Shown: positions 46,274-57,299 of the stretch, piece after piece
Position numbering within the stretch: the first letter of the stretch is position 1
How the letters are laid out: each line of letters opens with the position of its first letter
NCBI GenBank assembly: GCA_026214975.1
Contig: CM047809.1
Coordinates: 128,513,470 to 128,577,469, forward strand
DNA from: Gentiana macrophylla
Lineage: Eukaryota; Streptophyta; Magnoliopsida; Gentianales; Gentianaceae
Length of the DNA stretch: 64,000 nucleotides
Direction: 5' to 3'
Position numbers and translations under genes: made by a program
Notes under the pieces: generated by a model
Database searches by the model: none
What the model was told of the DNA's origin: nothing
The model's input: the letters and a program-made list of their open reading frames with translations, nothing else

Positions 46274-48074
46274 TGTTAGGTGTAGTGCCCGAAAGACAAT
46301 TATATAATTGTTTTAGGACAGAATTAATAATTCATCTTATTATATGCATGTATGCTTATAATTAAGACACTACTTAAAACCCTAAGTACCTCGTTTATGT
46401 AATCACATAACTCAGTGTATGGCTATACACAAGAGGATTGAGTTAGTGAGAGGTACTTAAAATTAACTTAGTTCGTAGCGTTTATTAATCTGAGTACGGG
46501 TCTCATGATTAATTTGCTAATAATGCGCCCAGAACACTTTAGGTGTGACAGTCTTATCCGGACTGTCGGTAATAGGGTACCTAGTGGGGCATTTATATAT
46601 GATGATAATCATATAAGGTTGTACCGATTTGATTTGAGTTCTCGATATAATTCCGTAATCGAGAAGTCTTATCGAATCACAAGATGATCATATATGGATT
46701 AATCTCAATCCTGAGGTGATCACAGACAACTGCTTAGACTAGGGTAGAGTTTGATGTGTTAGTAAGGATCACTTCGCAGTATGTGGTCCAACACTTCTCG
46801 TTGGCTCTATTCTGGGATGAGTGAGTAGTCTGCGCTTTCACATATATGGAATCCATTCCTTCCCTCGGGAAGTAGACAGACAGTTTCCTTATTTGTTAAT
46901 CCTAGAAACTGATCGATCCCGAGAGTTCATATTATATTAGTTATGAACTAATTGATCACTAGGGAGTTAATGGTAAATAAGGATAAGGGGTTTCGAGAAG
47001 GGATTACGGAAATATCCCGAATCGAAACGAACAGTCTATGGAGGATTTATCCGTATGTAATGATTATATCAGTGGACACCTTATCAACTCATGGTTGATT
47101 GTAAGTTATCTATATTCGGCAGAGTTCAGTTTCGGGTTTATGGTGGTGTAATCCCGGAATTAATAGATTGAATATAATCGTTCGGTCTGACGAATAATTT
47201 TATTTAATTTATTGTAGCTACTGAATATGGGTCCATGGTCCCCGACGTGGCTCCTAACATAGCATATGTTTTCTCGTCGTTTCACCTCAATTATAATTAA
47301 ATAGTTGGATTGGACCATTTAATTGATATGTGGATTAATTGTTTAGTTGGACTAGATAATTAAATACATGGAAAAGAAATTTTTTCGTGGACTCGGCCCA
47401 AGTGTGTAAAATGCGTGTGGCCTATTTTTAATAGGGTTGGGGCGCATTTTGGGTTATTATTTAATTAGAGAGAAATTAGTTTTCTTGGATAATTATTTAA
47501 TATATGATTTAATCTTTTATTTGTTAAATGATAAATCATGGAATATTGGATAATATATTCATTTATCCTAATTTGTTTGGGATATATATTATATTTATCT
47601 TTTATTGGAATAAGGATTACTATAATTGATTATCCGTTAATTAATTAAATCCTTGGAGGACAATGATTACTCTCATATATAAAGAGAGTTCTCTCAAGCC
47701 TAAAGGACACACATAATTTCAAATTTTGGGTAGTATTATGGCTTAGAGATTTCGGCCATTATATTAGGGTTTCGAGTTGGGATAATCCTCGGGATTATTC
47801 CGGTAGCATATCGAGGAGGTCTGGCGGCTTGAAACACCATCCACCTGGTGGTGCTTGAAGATACACGTTGGAAGAATGTGGCTTCTCATCTAGCTTGGAT
47901 CTTGGATTGAAGATTGTTCTTGGAGTTTATTCACCATAAACTGGTAAGCAATCTAACCCCCTCGTAGGTTAGATCTATTTTATTCATGTGTTTTGGTTGT
48001 TAGATCTAGATCTTGTACTTTCCGCTGCGTAATCGGGTGGATCTATGATCCATCCAGCGATATTACATCCTACA
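46274..48074 (+). repeat. Solo LTR (1,801 bp) in copia 2, probably Ty1/copia
   Basis: It begins TGTTAGGTGTAGTGCCCGAA and ends ATTACATCCTACA. The flanks are TCATG (46269-46273) and CCATG (48075-48079), one mismatch; the copia reading frame implies CCATG was original. CATATATAAAGAGAG near 47675 is a TATA box. The tail has TTTCCGCTGCGTAATCGGGT, typical of long copia LTR ends. There is no internal region. Confidence 0.75.
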
Positions 48075-48806
48075 CCATGGTTCCAGGTGAGCATATCTTA
48101 CCAAATCAAGGGGAACCAATGAAGTCTCCAAGTGTTTATAGAAGTGCTATTGGGGGGTTACAGTATCTTACTTGTACAAGACCAAATCTTGCTTATTCAG
48201 TCAGCTACTTGAGCCAATTTATGCAGCATCCTACATAAGTATACTGGCATGCCTTGAAGAAACTCTGAAGATATGCTAAAGCAACACTACATTATGGTCT
48301 GCTGTTCAAAGCCAATGGCTCATTACATCTGACAGGATTCTGTGATGCAGATTGAGCTTGCTACCATGCTGATAGAAAGTATTTTGTAGGTTATTATGTG
48401 CATATTGGTGGTTCATTGGTCTCTTGGAGCTCTAAGAAACAAAGGGTTGTTTCTAGATCATCAACAGGATCTGAATATAGGTCACTAGCTAATCTATCTT
48501 ATGAGTTATTTTGGATCAAGCAACTTCTGTCTGAGTTGTGCATGTTGTTCATGTTTCCTGGTCAGATAATTTGAGTGCCATCTACTTAGGTCAAAACTCT
48601 ATATACCATGCTAGAACAAAGCATATTGAAGTGGATAGACACTATGTTCAAAATAGTGTGCTCAACAAGCAACTCTTTGTCCAGTTTGTGCCATCCTCTA
48701 TGCGAATGCAGATGCTCTCACTAAAGCATTGCTTGAGCCTCAGTTGGGAGTGTTTAGAACCAAACTAAATGTGGTAGCAGTTCCCACTTTTAGTTTTGAG
48801 GAGGGA
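48075..48806 (+). pseudogene. copia 2 reverse transcriptase end and RNase H
   Basis: It resumes after the solo LTR: MVPGEHILPNQGEPMKSPSV, YRSAIGGLQYLTCTRPNLAY, then RNase H (LTGFCDAD-stop-ACYHADRK, SLVSWSSKKQRVVSRSSTGS, YHARTKHIEVDRHYVQ). Several stops (near 48237, 48268, 48354) and a frameshift near 48560 are present. Confidence 0.8.
48798..48806 (+). other. Polypurine tract of copia 2
   Basis: GAGGAGGGA immediately precedes TGTTAAGAAATAAATAG, the LTR start. Confidence 0.65.
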
Positions 48807-48909
48807 TGTTAAGAAATAAATAGATTCTATCATAGATTTGATGTGTGTCATATCTTGACACTTGTCTTTATCTTGCATTTTCTACTAGGCATAGTATGTA
48901 TAACTACGA
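48807..48909 (+). repeat. 3' LTR of copia 2, left part
   Basis: TGTTAAGAAATAAATAG through ATAACTACGA; its last nine bases are the left target duplication of the MITE. Confidence 0.78.
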
Positions 48910-49089
48910 CTCACGATCCCCAAAGGTACAACCCTCAGCTGTACCGTGCTGTACACCCAAAACGGCGTCATTTCAGGTCGAAGCGACGCCGTTTTGATTG
49001 TGTTTTTTTTTGTCGGAACCAAACGACATCGTTTGGGGTCGATGCAGCGTCGTTTTGATGCACAGCCGGGCGAGCTGTGCATTGTGTAC

Positions 49090-49608
49090 TGTCAGTAAAG
49101 TGACTTAAACTCTACATTTGGTGGAACCAATCTGAAGACTCAGCTGTGTGATGGACAGCTGAGAAGTGTATTCGATTCTGTGCATCAGTAGGGTGGAGTC
49201 TACTGAAGCTTCTGTCAGCGGAGTGAAGTCTGCTGAGTACTGGAATACATCAGGTTCCCACGTCTGCTATATCTGTTATGTGACAGCTATACAGTGTCAT
49301 TAAAAGGAGGACGCGTGTAGGGGTATTTATGGCGTATCAGACAAAGATTCCTTGCGGCTAGGGTTTAGGGTCTTGTGCCTATAAATACAGTTGTTGTTGC
49401 ATTGTCTGTGTGTGTGAAATCCGTAACTCAATGCATAATAATAAAGATCTCTTTTCTGCCCGTGGTTTTTTATCTCTCTCACTTTGAGAGGGGTTTTCCA
49501 CGTTAAATGTGTGTTCATCTTGTTTTCTGTTATCTCCTTTGATTATTTACGTTTGATTGCATCTGTTTCTATTTCTTGCATCTGAAGTTATCTCCATCCG
49601 TCATAACA
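49090..49608 (+). repeat. 5' LTR of copia 3
   Basis: TGTCAGTAAAGTG to CGTCATAACA. TATA candidate CCTATAAATACAG near 49378, polyadenylation-like AATAATAAAG near 49437. Confidence 0.92.
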
Positions 49609-49610
49609 AG

Positions 49611-49622
49611 TGGTATCAGAGC
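49611..49622 (+). other. Primer binding site, initiator tRNA-Met
   Basis: TGGTATCAGAGC, the standard copia primer site, 2 bp after the LTR. Confidence 0.9.
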
Positions 49623-49725
49623 GAGGTTCTGGAGAAAACAATCTATACGATCAGCTTCATCTTCACCAAGACCTTCAGTAAGGTGCTAGGATCTGTGATA
49701 AATTTGTGATCTTTAGCAAGAAAAG

Positions 49726-50775
49726 ATGTCAGCAGTAAACATGAAAATCGATAAATTTACAGGAAGAAAGCGACTTTGGTCCGTGGCAAATCAAGATCGC
49801 AATCGTTGAAACAAAGCAGGTTTGTGGAGTCTTTTATCTGACAAACCAAATACAGGTGCAGCAGATTATGCCAGTCCGGAAGAGAAAGTACATTCAACCA
49901 TCATGTTGTGCTTATCTGATGATGTTATCACCGAGGTTTCTTTGAGAAGACGCATGACCAAGTTGTGGAAGAAGCTTGAAATCCTGTATATGACCAAGTC
50001 ACTGACCAACAAGTTGTTGTTGAAATAGAGGTTGTTCAGTTTAAAGATGCATGAAGGGAGTCCACTGAGGGACCATCTTGACCAGCTGAACACAATATTA
50101 CTTGATTTAAGGAATATTGATGTTAAAATTGAGGATGAAGATGCAGCCCTAATCCTGTTGGTGTCATTACCGGCATTATTTGAAAACTTTGTGCAGACTT
50201 TCATAGTTGGAAAGGATACAGTAGCTTTGGAGGATGTAAGGTCTGCCTTACATGCCAGGGAGCTTAGACACAAGGCTGCTGGGACAGACAGTCAGGCTGC
50301 TGGGCTTGCTGCTAGCAGCAATAGTGGAAAAGGATATGGACAAAAGAAGAAAAAGAAGTCAGGGTCCAAAGGACCTAAGTCTACTGATGTCTGTAATTAT
50401 TGTAAGGAGCAGGGACATTGGAAGTCCAATTGTCCAAGGAAGAAGAAACAGCAGGAAGGCAATTCTGGCACAGTAGCCCTAGCTACTGAGCAATCTGTTG
50501 AGGATCTGGTTCTAGTTGCAGGGGATTCTACACATCATAATGATGTGTGGATACTTGATTCTGGAGCATCCTACCATATTTGTCCAAACAAGGAGTGGTT
50601 TTCTACTTATGAGCAGATAAATGGTGATCAAATCTATATGGCCAACAGCAAGGTTTGCAAAGTTGTGGGAATTGGCTCAGTAAAGTTAAGGACAGAGGAT
50701 GGTAAATTCTGTACACTGAAAGATGTAAGACATGTTCCACAGATGACCAAGAATTTGGTATCTCGATCTACTTGA
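49726..50775 (+). pseudogene. copia 3 gag and protease
   Basis: ATG at 49726 begins MSAVNMKIDKFTGRK. Frame breaks occur before 49822 and a TAG at about 50026-50028. Gag core: SPEEKVHSTIMLCLSDDVI, KLWKKLEILYMTKSLTNKL. The zinc knuckle CNYCKEQGHWKSNC is at about 50390 and the protease WILDSGASYHICP at about 50548, with catalytic Asp intact. LKDVRHVPQMTKNLVS precedes a TGA at 50775. Gag and protease assemble and mature the particle. Confidence 0.85.
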
Positions 50776-52293
50776 TGACAAGGGTTCAATTTCAAGGGTG
50801 AAGGTGGACAATTTGAATGTCTTCAAAGATTCGATTGTAGTCCTCAAAGGCATCAAGAGGGAACCTTGTATATATTACAAGGGATCTATCTCTCGCCATT
50901 TGTTGCATCCTCAACAATTCACCAGCCTCGGCAAACTCATTTGTGGCACATGAGACTAGTCACATGGGTGAAAGGGTATCTGATTCTTTCTTCAAAGAGT
51001 TTTCTTGGGGGATATAAGGTCAAGAATCTGGACTTTTGTGAACATTGTGTGTTTGGGAAATTGCATAGAAGTAAGTTCTCAGCAGGGTTGCACAACTCAA
51101 AGGCATCACTTGATTATACCCATTCAGACTGTTGGGGTCCATCAAAAGTTGAGTCATTAGGTGGTCACAGATATTTTGTGTCATTCATAGATGACTATTC
51201 GAGGATGACTTGGGTGGTGATGATGAAGAACAAAAGTGATGCATTCAGTAACTTCAAGCAGTGGAAGGCCCTAGTAGAGAATCAGTTAGGCAAGAAAATC
51301 AAGAAGCTTCGTACAGATAATGGTCTGGAATTCTGCTGGAATGATTTTGATTCATTTTGTGTAGCTGAGGGTATTTTCAGACATCATACTGTAAGGAATA
51401 CACCTCAGCAGAACGGTGTAGCTGAAAGGATGAATCAAACTCTATTGGAGAGGGCAAGATGTATGCTTTCTCAAGCTGGTTTATCAAGGAGATTTTGGGC
51501 AGAGGCTGTAAAAATAGCTTGCTACTTAATCAACAGGAGTCCTCACACAGGGATCAATCTCAAGACACCATTTGAGATGTGGTCAGGCAAGCCTGCTGAC
51601 TACTCAGTTCTAAGGGTTTTTGGGAGTACAGCTTACTATCAAGTTAGTGAAGAAAAGTTGGAGCCAAGAGCCAAGAAGGGAGTGTTTGTGGGGTATGGTG
51701 ATGGAGTGAAGGGATATAGAATTTGGTCATCAACAGAGTCCAGAGTAATCCTCAGCAGGGATGTTGTGTTTGATGAAAATTATATGTTAAACTCATCAGT
51801 GGGGAGGTCTACTGAATATGAAACCAGTGCTGAATCTGATAGTGTTGAGAAACATATGGAGCTTCAGGTGGAGTCTACTGATATGCAACAATCAGTGGAT
51901 CCAAATCAACACTATACTGATCTGGATAATGAACCAGACCGATCAGTCAAGCCGACTCACGAGACCTCAGAGAGGGCGTCATACAAACATTATCAGCAGA
52001 GTCTAGCTGCCAGCAGGCCTAGAAGATCTAATGTTGGGATACCTCCAAGGAGATATGGGTATGATGATTTGGCTGGATATTCACTCCAAGTTTCAGAAGA
52101 GGTAGAGGTTGCTGAACCTACTACTTACAGGGAAGCAGTGACATATACAGAAGCATCTCAGTGGCATGCAGCCATGGGAGATGAAATGGAGTCATTATTG
52201 AAGAATCAGACTTGGGAATTGGTCAAACAGCCTACTGACAAGGGAGTTGTGACTTGTAAATGGATTTTCAAGAAAAAAAAAAGGAATAACTAA
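50776..52293 (+). pseudogene. copia 3 integrase and linker
   Basis: After a frame break, one long frame (50866-52293) carries LWHMRL, a locally frame-shifted stretch where the second His motif should be, NLDFCEHCVFGK, and the complete catalytic triad in THSDCWGPSKVES, LRTDNGLEF and PQQNGVAERMN. A linker follows, then the start of reverse transcriptase (NQTWELVKQPTDKGVVTCKW). It ends by a shift in an adenine run (52273-52284), a typical slippage or sequencing error site. Confidence 0.85.
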
Positions 52294-53661
52294 GGCAGAA
52301 GGGGTCAAGTATAAGGCACGTTTGGTTGCAAAAGGATTCAGTCAAAAGGAAGGGGTTGACTTTGATGAAATATTTTCACCAGTGGTCAGACATACCTTAA
52401 TTAGGGTGTTACTAGCAATGGTGGCACATCAGGATCTGGAACTTGAGCAATTAGATGTGAAAACTGCTTTTCTACATGGTGAGGTGGATAAGGAGATATA
52501 CATGACACAGCTTGAGGGTTTTCAAGTTCCTGGCAAGGAAAATTATGTTTGCAATTTGAAGAAATCATTGTATGGTTTGAAGCAAGCTCCAAGGCAAGTG
52601 GTATAAAAGGTTTGATGATTTTATGCTTGGCAAATAGGTTACAATGAAGTCCTTATGATCATTGTGTATACCACGATCTCATGAAAGATGGATCTCATAT
52701 CTATCTTGTCTTGTATGTGGATGACATGTTGATTGCTGCTGCAAGGAAGTCTGATATTCAAAATCTGAAGAACCTTCTCAGTACTGAGTTTGAAATGAAG
52801 GATTTGGGTGCATCCAAGAAAATCATGGGGATAGAGATCTGGAGAGATAGAAGTCAGAAGAAACTGTTCTTGTCTCAAAGAGGTTATGTGCGAGAAGATA
52901 TTGGCCAAGTTTGGGATGTCTCTTTGCCAAAACCAATAGATACTCTTATGGCATCAAATGTTCATTTGTGCATTTATGCTTCACTGATCACCAAGAGAAG
53001 GAGTTTATGTCAAAGTTCCCTATGCCGGTCACGGTTGGCGATCGATGTATGCCATGGTATGCACTAGGCCACGATCCGCTCGAGCGATCAGTGTTGTCGG
53101 CGAGTTTATGGCTCAACACGGAAAGGAACACCTGGATAGCGATTAAAAGGATATTAAGGTACCTGAGAGGTACAACTGATGTTGGTCTCATTTATGGAGG
53201 TGATATTAGTCTGGTCACAGGCTACTGTGATACTGATTATGCAGGTGATGTTGACAGTAGAAAATCAATGACTTGTTATGTGTTTACATTGGGAAATGCA
53301 AAGTGGTCATTTGAAAGCTACTCTTGAGGCTACAAGAGTTTTATCAATGCTTGAAGCGAGAATACATGGCTCTTATCAAGCGGCTAAGGAGGTATCACGG
53401 TTGAAAGGGCTAGTCAGTGATTTGGGGTTGCATCAGGATCAGGCTGAGATATATTGTGATAGCCTAAGTGCAATATGTTTAGCCAAGGATCAGGTTCATC
53501 ATGAGAGAACCAAGCATATTGATGTCATGTATCATTTTCTGAGAAATGAGAAGAGGGTTGTGGTGAAGAAGATCAGCACCAAGGATAATCCTGCTGATAT
53601 GTTCATTAAACCAGTTCAGCATAGTAAGTTCCAGATTTGCCTGGACTTACTGAATATTTAG
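52294..53661 (+). pseudogene. copia 3 reverse transcriptase and RNase H
   Basis: KARLVAKGFSQKEGVDFDE, LEQLDVKTAFLHGEVDKEIY and KKSLYGLKQAPRQ (52322-52606), a break, then the active site LVLYVDDMLIAA (about 52706). A disturbed block at 52980-53110 contains unusual CG-rich strings and shifts frame. RNase H resumes with TGYCDTDYAGDVDSRKSMT (about 53215), a break, and KHIDVMYHFLRNE to 53661. Catalytic residues of reverse transcriptase are intact. Confidence 0.83.
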
Positions 53662-53818
53662 AGCTTATAATCTGTTTCTGGAAACTCTACTGAGGGAAGA
53701 TCAGTGGAGTGGATGCTGTGGAGATCGTCTGGTACAAGTACATCTGGCATTGACGAATGTATCTGGTACAAGTACATCTGGTTATGCAATATGTTTGACT
53801 CTGGTGAGAGTTGAAGTC

Positions 53819-53830
53819 AAGGTGGAGATT
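53819..53830 (+). other. Polypurine tract of copia 3
   Basis: AAGGTGGAGATT precedes the 3' LTR start TGTCAGTAAA. Confidence 0.7.
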
Positions 53831-54350
53831 TGTCAGTAAAGTGACTTAAACTCTACATTTGGTGGAACCAATCTGAAGACTTATCGTGTGATGGGATGGA
53901 TGAGAAGTGTATTCGATTACGTGCATCGCAAGAGGTGGAGTCTCATCTGAGCTTACGTCAGAGTGAAGTCTGCCGAGTCTTTCGAATACATCAGTTCCCA
54001 CGCGCTCGCTATATCTGTTATGTGATAGCTATACAGTGTCATTAAAAGGAGGACACGTGTAGGGGTATTTATGGCGTATCAGACAAAGATTCCTTGCGGC
54101 TAGGGTTTAGGGTCCTGTGCCTATAAATACAGTTGTTGTTGCATTGTCTGTGTGTGTGAAATCTGTAACTCAGTGCATAATAATAAAGATCTCTTTTCTG
54201 CCCGTGGTTTTTTATCTCTCTCACTTTGAGAGGTGTTTTCCACGTTAAATCTGTGTTCTTCTTGTTTTCTGTTATCTTCTTTGATTATTTACGTTTGATT
54301 GCATCTGTTTCTATTTCTTGCATCTGAAGTTATCTCCATCCGTCATAACA
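53831..54350 (+). repeat. 3' LTR of copia 3
   Basis: Near-identical to the 5' LTR except for a block of about 130 bp (53880-54010) where most CTG and CAG trinucleotides differ. Confidence 0.92.
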
Positions 54351-54385
54351 TGTACTGTCGGGGACCGGGATCCGTGTAACTACTA

Positions 54386-54513
54386 GGTGTATTAGACACT
54401 ATATTGTTGAAATAGTTTCCTAACATATATGAACGTTGTAAATGACTGCTGCATCATGTATGGAAAACAACACAAATTTATCCTATCTATGAAATTGTGT
54501 TAAATCCTTTCTC
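54386..54513 (+). repeat. 3' LTR of copia 2, right part
   Basis: It continues the LTR after the MITE and ends AAATCCTTTCT, matching the 5' LTR end at 34318. Confidence 0.75.
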
Positions 54514-56336
54514 TCTCTATATATCTATATATATATAACATGCATGCATGTTTGATATTGTTGAGAGAAGCGTGAGGAAGGAGAATTAAATGTATGCCAC
54601 ACAACTAAAAAGTTGAACACATCTATCAGTCAAGAAGTGAAATGATAGAATTAGTTTTGCAATAATATTTAATCTAAGTTTTTAAAGTAAAAGCAGACCC
54701 AGATTAATATGAGCCTCCTATTGTGATGTCTAATTATTACTACTTACAGTAGACCGATTTATAGAGTGGACTTTGATACAGTAATATATAATTACTCAAA
54801 ATGATATGACAAATGAGTTCTTAGCCATTTTATATATAGTGTGTTACATGTTATGAATTATTGCAAGACAAAAATGATTTAAAAGTATTACGTCCCGGAA
54901 TTGGGTCTAATGTGAGATATTAATTACATGTACGTTCAAACGACCAGAAATGTTGTCAAATTTTTTTTTTTTAATTGAGGTTAAATGTTATCACGTACGT
55001 ACCCTTACTATATAATCTGAATTTTAGGTCAATCTTCATCTATTATTCAATAAATAAAAAACGACTCAAAGCCACTCATTAAAATGAAAATTTAAAGCTA
55101 TCTAAGATATCAGGTATATATATATATAGTGATTGTGTGACATTTGATAATTATTTTATTGTGGATATATAGACATGATAATTTAATTAAGGATATTGTA
55201 TTCTTGTGCTAAATGTCAAAATTAAGTACTAGGACACAAAACTTGACTCTATATATATCTAAGCAACCAAACAAGAAATAATTAAATAATTCAATGTAAA
55301 ATAATTGTCTACTCAATGTACGTAGTGAGTAAAAAAATTATGAAGTAATAACGGAAAGAGTAAGATGCTTATGTATGTGTTTGAAACAATTAATATTAAT
55401 TATCAACACTCGATCGAATTGAATGCGGCAGATTCTTATTTGAACATACAAAAGTTTAAGTTGTTTTCGTGTCAGTTTTTAGATGATACTTACAACGTAT
55501 ATATGCGTTTAGGTATGCGTTTTCTTTAATATTATAAACAAACAACTTTGTACCATAACTCTTTTCTGTATATATAACAATATATATGGTAATATGTATA
55601 TAATATACCCTTAGAGTTACTTGTGTTGTGTGCCGTATAACAAAGATTCTCCACAATTAATTGGGACTTCCCTCTTGAAACAAGGCTTTACAGGCAATTA
55701 TAACCATATTTTAGTATATGATAAGTAATTATTATTTTCTTTTTTAACCATTAATTTGGGCCTATACTTCAAATTAAACCGTGTCTTTCTTCTTCTTTTT
55801 TTGCACTTATTTAAACAGCCCCGCCCCCTTATTGTTTTGCTAAAAGTTGACACAAATAATGCACTTTCTAAATAATTCACGTACCAACTCCAATTCAACA
55901 CACACAGCTAGCTCCAACTTGGAATTATATGTCTTTATATCTTTTTATATATCTGTGTGTTTATTACTTCTTTATTATTATAATGTTACAAAAAATATAT
56001 GACAACAAAACAACAACGTATTAGCATCATATATAAGCCTAGATGGTCGGTTTGGCGGCTCGATTATGGTTTTTTTTTCTTTTCCAAAGAAGAAATCCAC
56101 TCAAAAAGAAAATTTAAATTAAATTCGGAAGTGTTTAGTGACGTTAAATTTATTTTGGAACACAACAATTAGGTTTAGACAGTTGAAATGTTGATCGTAC
56201 AAATTTTACATCTAAAAAAATTGTCGCAATAGATGTTGTGTAGTCTCATTAAAAAAATATTTGTATGAGATCCTATCATAAAATTAAATAATAATAATAA
56301 AAAAGTAACCTAAACCAAAGCTAATTATAAACACAC
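54514..56336. other. AT-rich spacer without recognised gene
   Basis: No coding frame above background on either strand, no LTR or MITE ends recognised. Short TA repeats occur near 54525 and 55116. A pyrimidine-rich stretch with TTATTTAAACAG and CCCCGCCCCC near 55808-55830 looks promoter-like, but no coding sequence follows. The last bases before 56337 include CACAC, a possible target duplication of Tat element 2. Confidence 0.45.
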
Positions 56337-56867
56337 TGATGATGCTGAATAATGCAACACCGATAAATCTGGGTCACGTGTAATCTAAGGATGAGCTGTA
56401 AAGGAATCGAACGGCTGTAACTGTGTAAACGATGGTGCTTTTGGTGTTTTATGGCTGAGTCCAAGAATGTATCTTGGATTGCCTACGTATCCTGTGTGTA
56501 TGTCCAGGAATCAAGCCTTACGTAGTTCCTGGAATGATGTATTTATAGGCACATGTCCTCCTTCTGCCCTAAGTTTAGGGCGGTTAGGTCTAATTGACAT
56601 AATTACCCTTAAATGGGCCTTGCCCTCCTGCCCAAGCAAACGGTTGGATAGTGGGCCCAGGTGTCTGGACAGGAAGTCTTGGTCTCGACTCGATGCATAC
56701 CGACGTGGGCGATCGAGGTAGGACACTTGCATGATCTGCCAGTTATTGCGGTCTTCACTGATATGTCTCGAACTCGATTCGATGTGGATGATCCTCATAG
56801 ACTTTTCCACATGCCAGCTTGACCAATCAGATTATTCCACGTGGAGGGGTGAAATCCCGTATCATCA
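56337..56867 (-). repeat. 3' LTR of Tat element 2 (531 bp)
   Basis: The minus strand starts TGATGATACGGG (56867) and ends CAGCATCATCA (56337), with inverted TGATGAT/ATCATCA ends. It has GGATACGTAGGCA as in Tat element 1 and a TATA box GCCTATAAATAC near 56541 (minus). Confidence 0.83.
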
Positions 56868-56884
56868 TAAGCCCCCCAGATCGG
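56868..56884 (-). other. Polypurine tract of Tat element 2
   Basis: The minus strand reads ATCTGGGGGGCTTA directly before the LTR. Confidence 0.78.
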
Positions 56885-57299
56885 GGAGAAGCTCATCTCG
56901 AGTGCTGATGTCGGATCTGAAAATTTGAATAATCTTTCCGACGTGCGATCTTCTTTAGGCGGGATTACAGCTGTCCCTTCTAGCCGATGTAGGCCATCGT
57001 GGGATGATGTCATACTGTCAGCATTAATTGGTGCGGGAAACGAAGCGTCTTTCATTGGTCCACGCGGGGACTTTGTCCTTGATTCTCGCGCTTTCACTTC
57101 TATAACTGCCCCAAAATCACACCCTTTCAAATCGTTTGGAGATTTTCTTAGCATAAAAGGAGCCCAAGACCTTGACGTTTCCCATTCGCCATTACAAACT
57201 TCTGCAAATCTCAGTTTTTTAGCCGAAAACTCAAGTAAGCCCTAATCTTACTTAAATTTTCCTTCTTATTTTTGCTTCTTGCATCTTTTTCCCAAGTCC
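56885..57299 (+). promoter_or_regulatory. Leader and possible promoter of the antisense ORF
   Basis: No coding frame that fits the family. TTCTATAACTGCC near 57098 is a TATA candidate, followed by a pyrimidine-rich leader up to the ATG at 57300. The exact start of transcription cannot be told. Confidence 0.35.

Larger units (their letters stand above)
49090..54350 (+). mobile_element. Ty1/copia element 3, Tork/Tnt1-like (5.3 kb)
   Basis: Target duplication TGTAC (49085-49089 and 54351-54355). LTRs are 519 and 520 bp, TGTCAGTAAAG to CGTCATAACA. It has a canonical tRNA-Met primer site, then gag, protease, integrase, reverse transcriptase and RNase H in copia order. Gag zinc knuckle and integrase motifs resemble Tnt1-type elements. 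It is the youngest-looking copia here, though frames are still interrupted. Confidence 0.9.
48910..54376. mobile_element. Mutator-type MITE split by copia 3
   Basis: The MITE proper is 48910-49089 plus 54356-54376, about 200 bp. Flanks are TAACTACGA (48901-48909) and TAACTACTA (54377-54385); the uninterrupted 5' LTR of copia 2 has TAACTACTA once. Ends CTCACGATCCC and GGGATCCGTG form a short imperfect inverted repeat. The interior has several AACGnCGTT-type palindromes (for example near 48962, 48984 and 49048). Confidence 0.7.
34130..54513 (+). mobile_element. Ty1/copia element 2, heavily interrupted
   Basis: The same lineage as copia 1 by gag and pol similarity. Its pieces are 34130-34450, 42423-46273, 48075-48909 and 54386-54513. 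Inserts are a non-autonomous Athila-like element in gag, a solo LTR in reverse transcriptase and a MITE with copia 3 in the 3' LTR. Many stop codons show that it is the oldest copia insertion here. No clear target duplication could be found at its outer ends. Confidence 0.85.

Noticed and set aside
55456..55901. Two small minus-strand frames near a promoter-like GC block
   Set aside because: Lengths are within chance for AT-rich DNA, composition is erratic, and no splice or family signal supports them.
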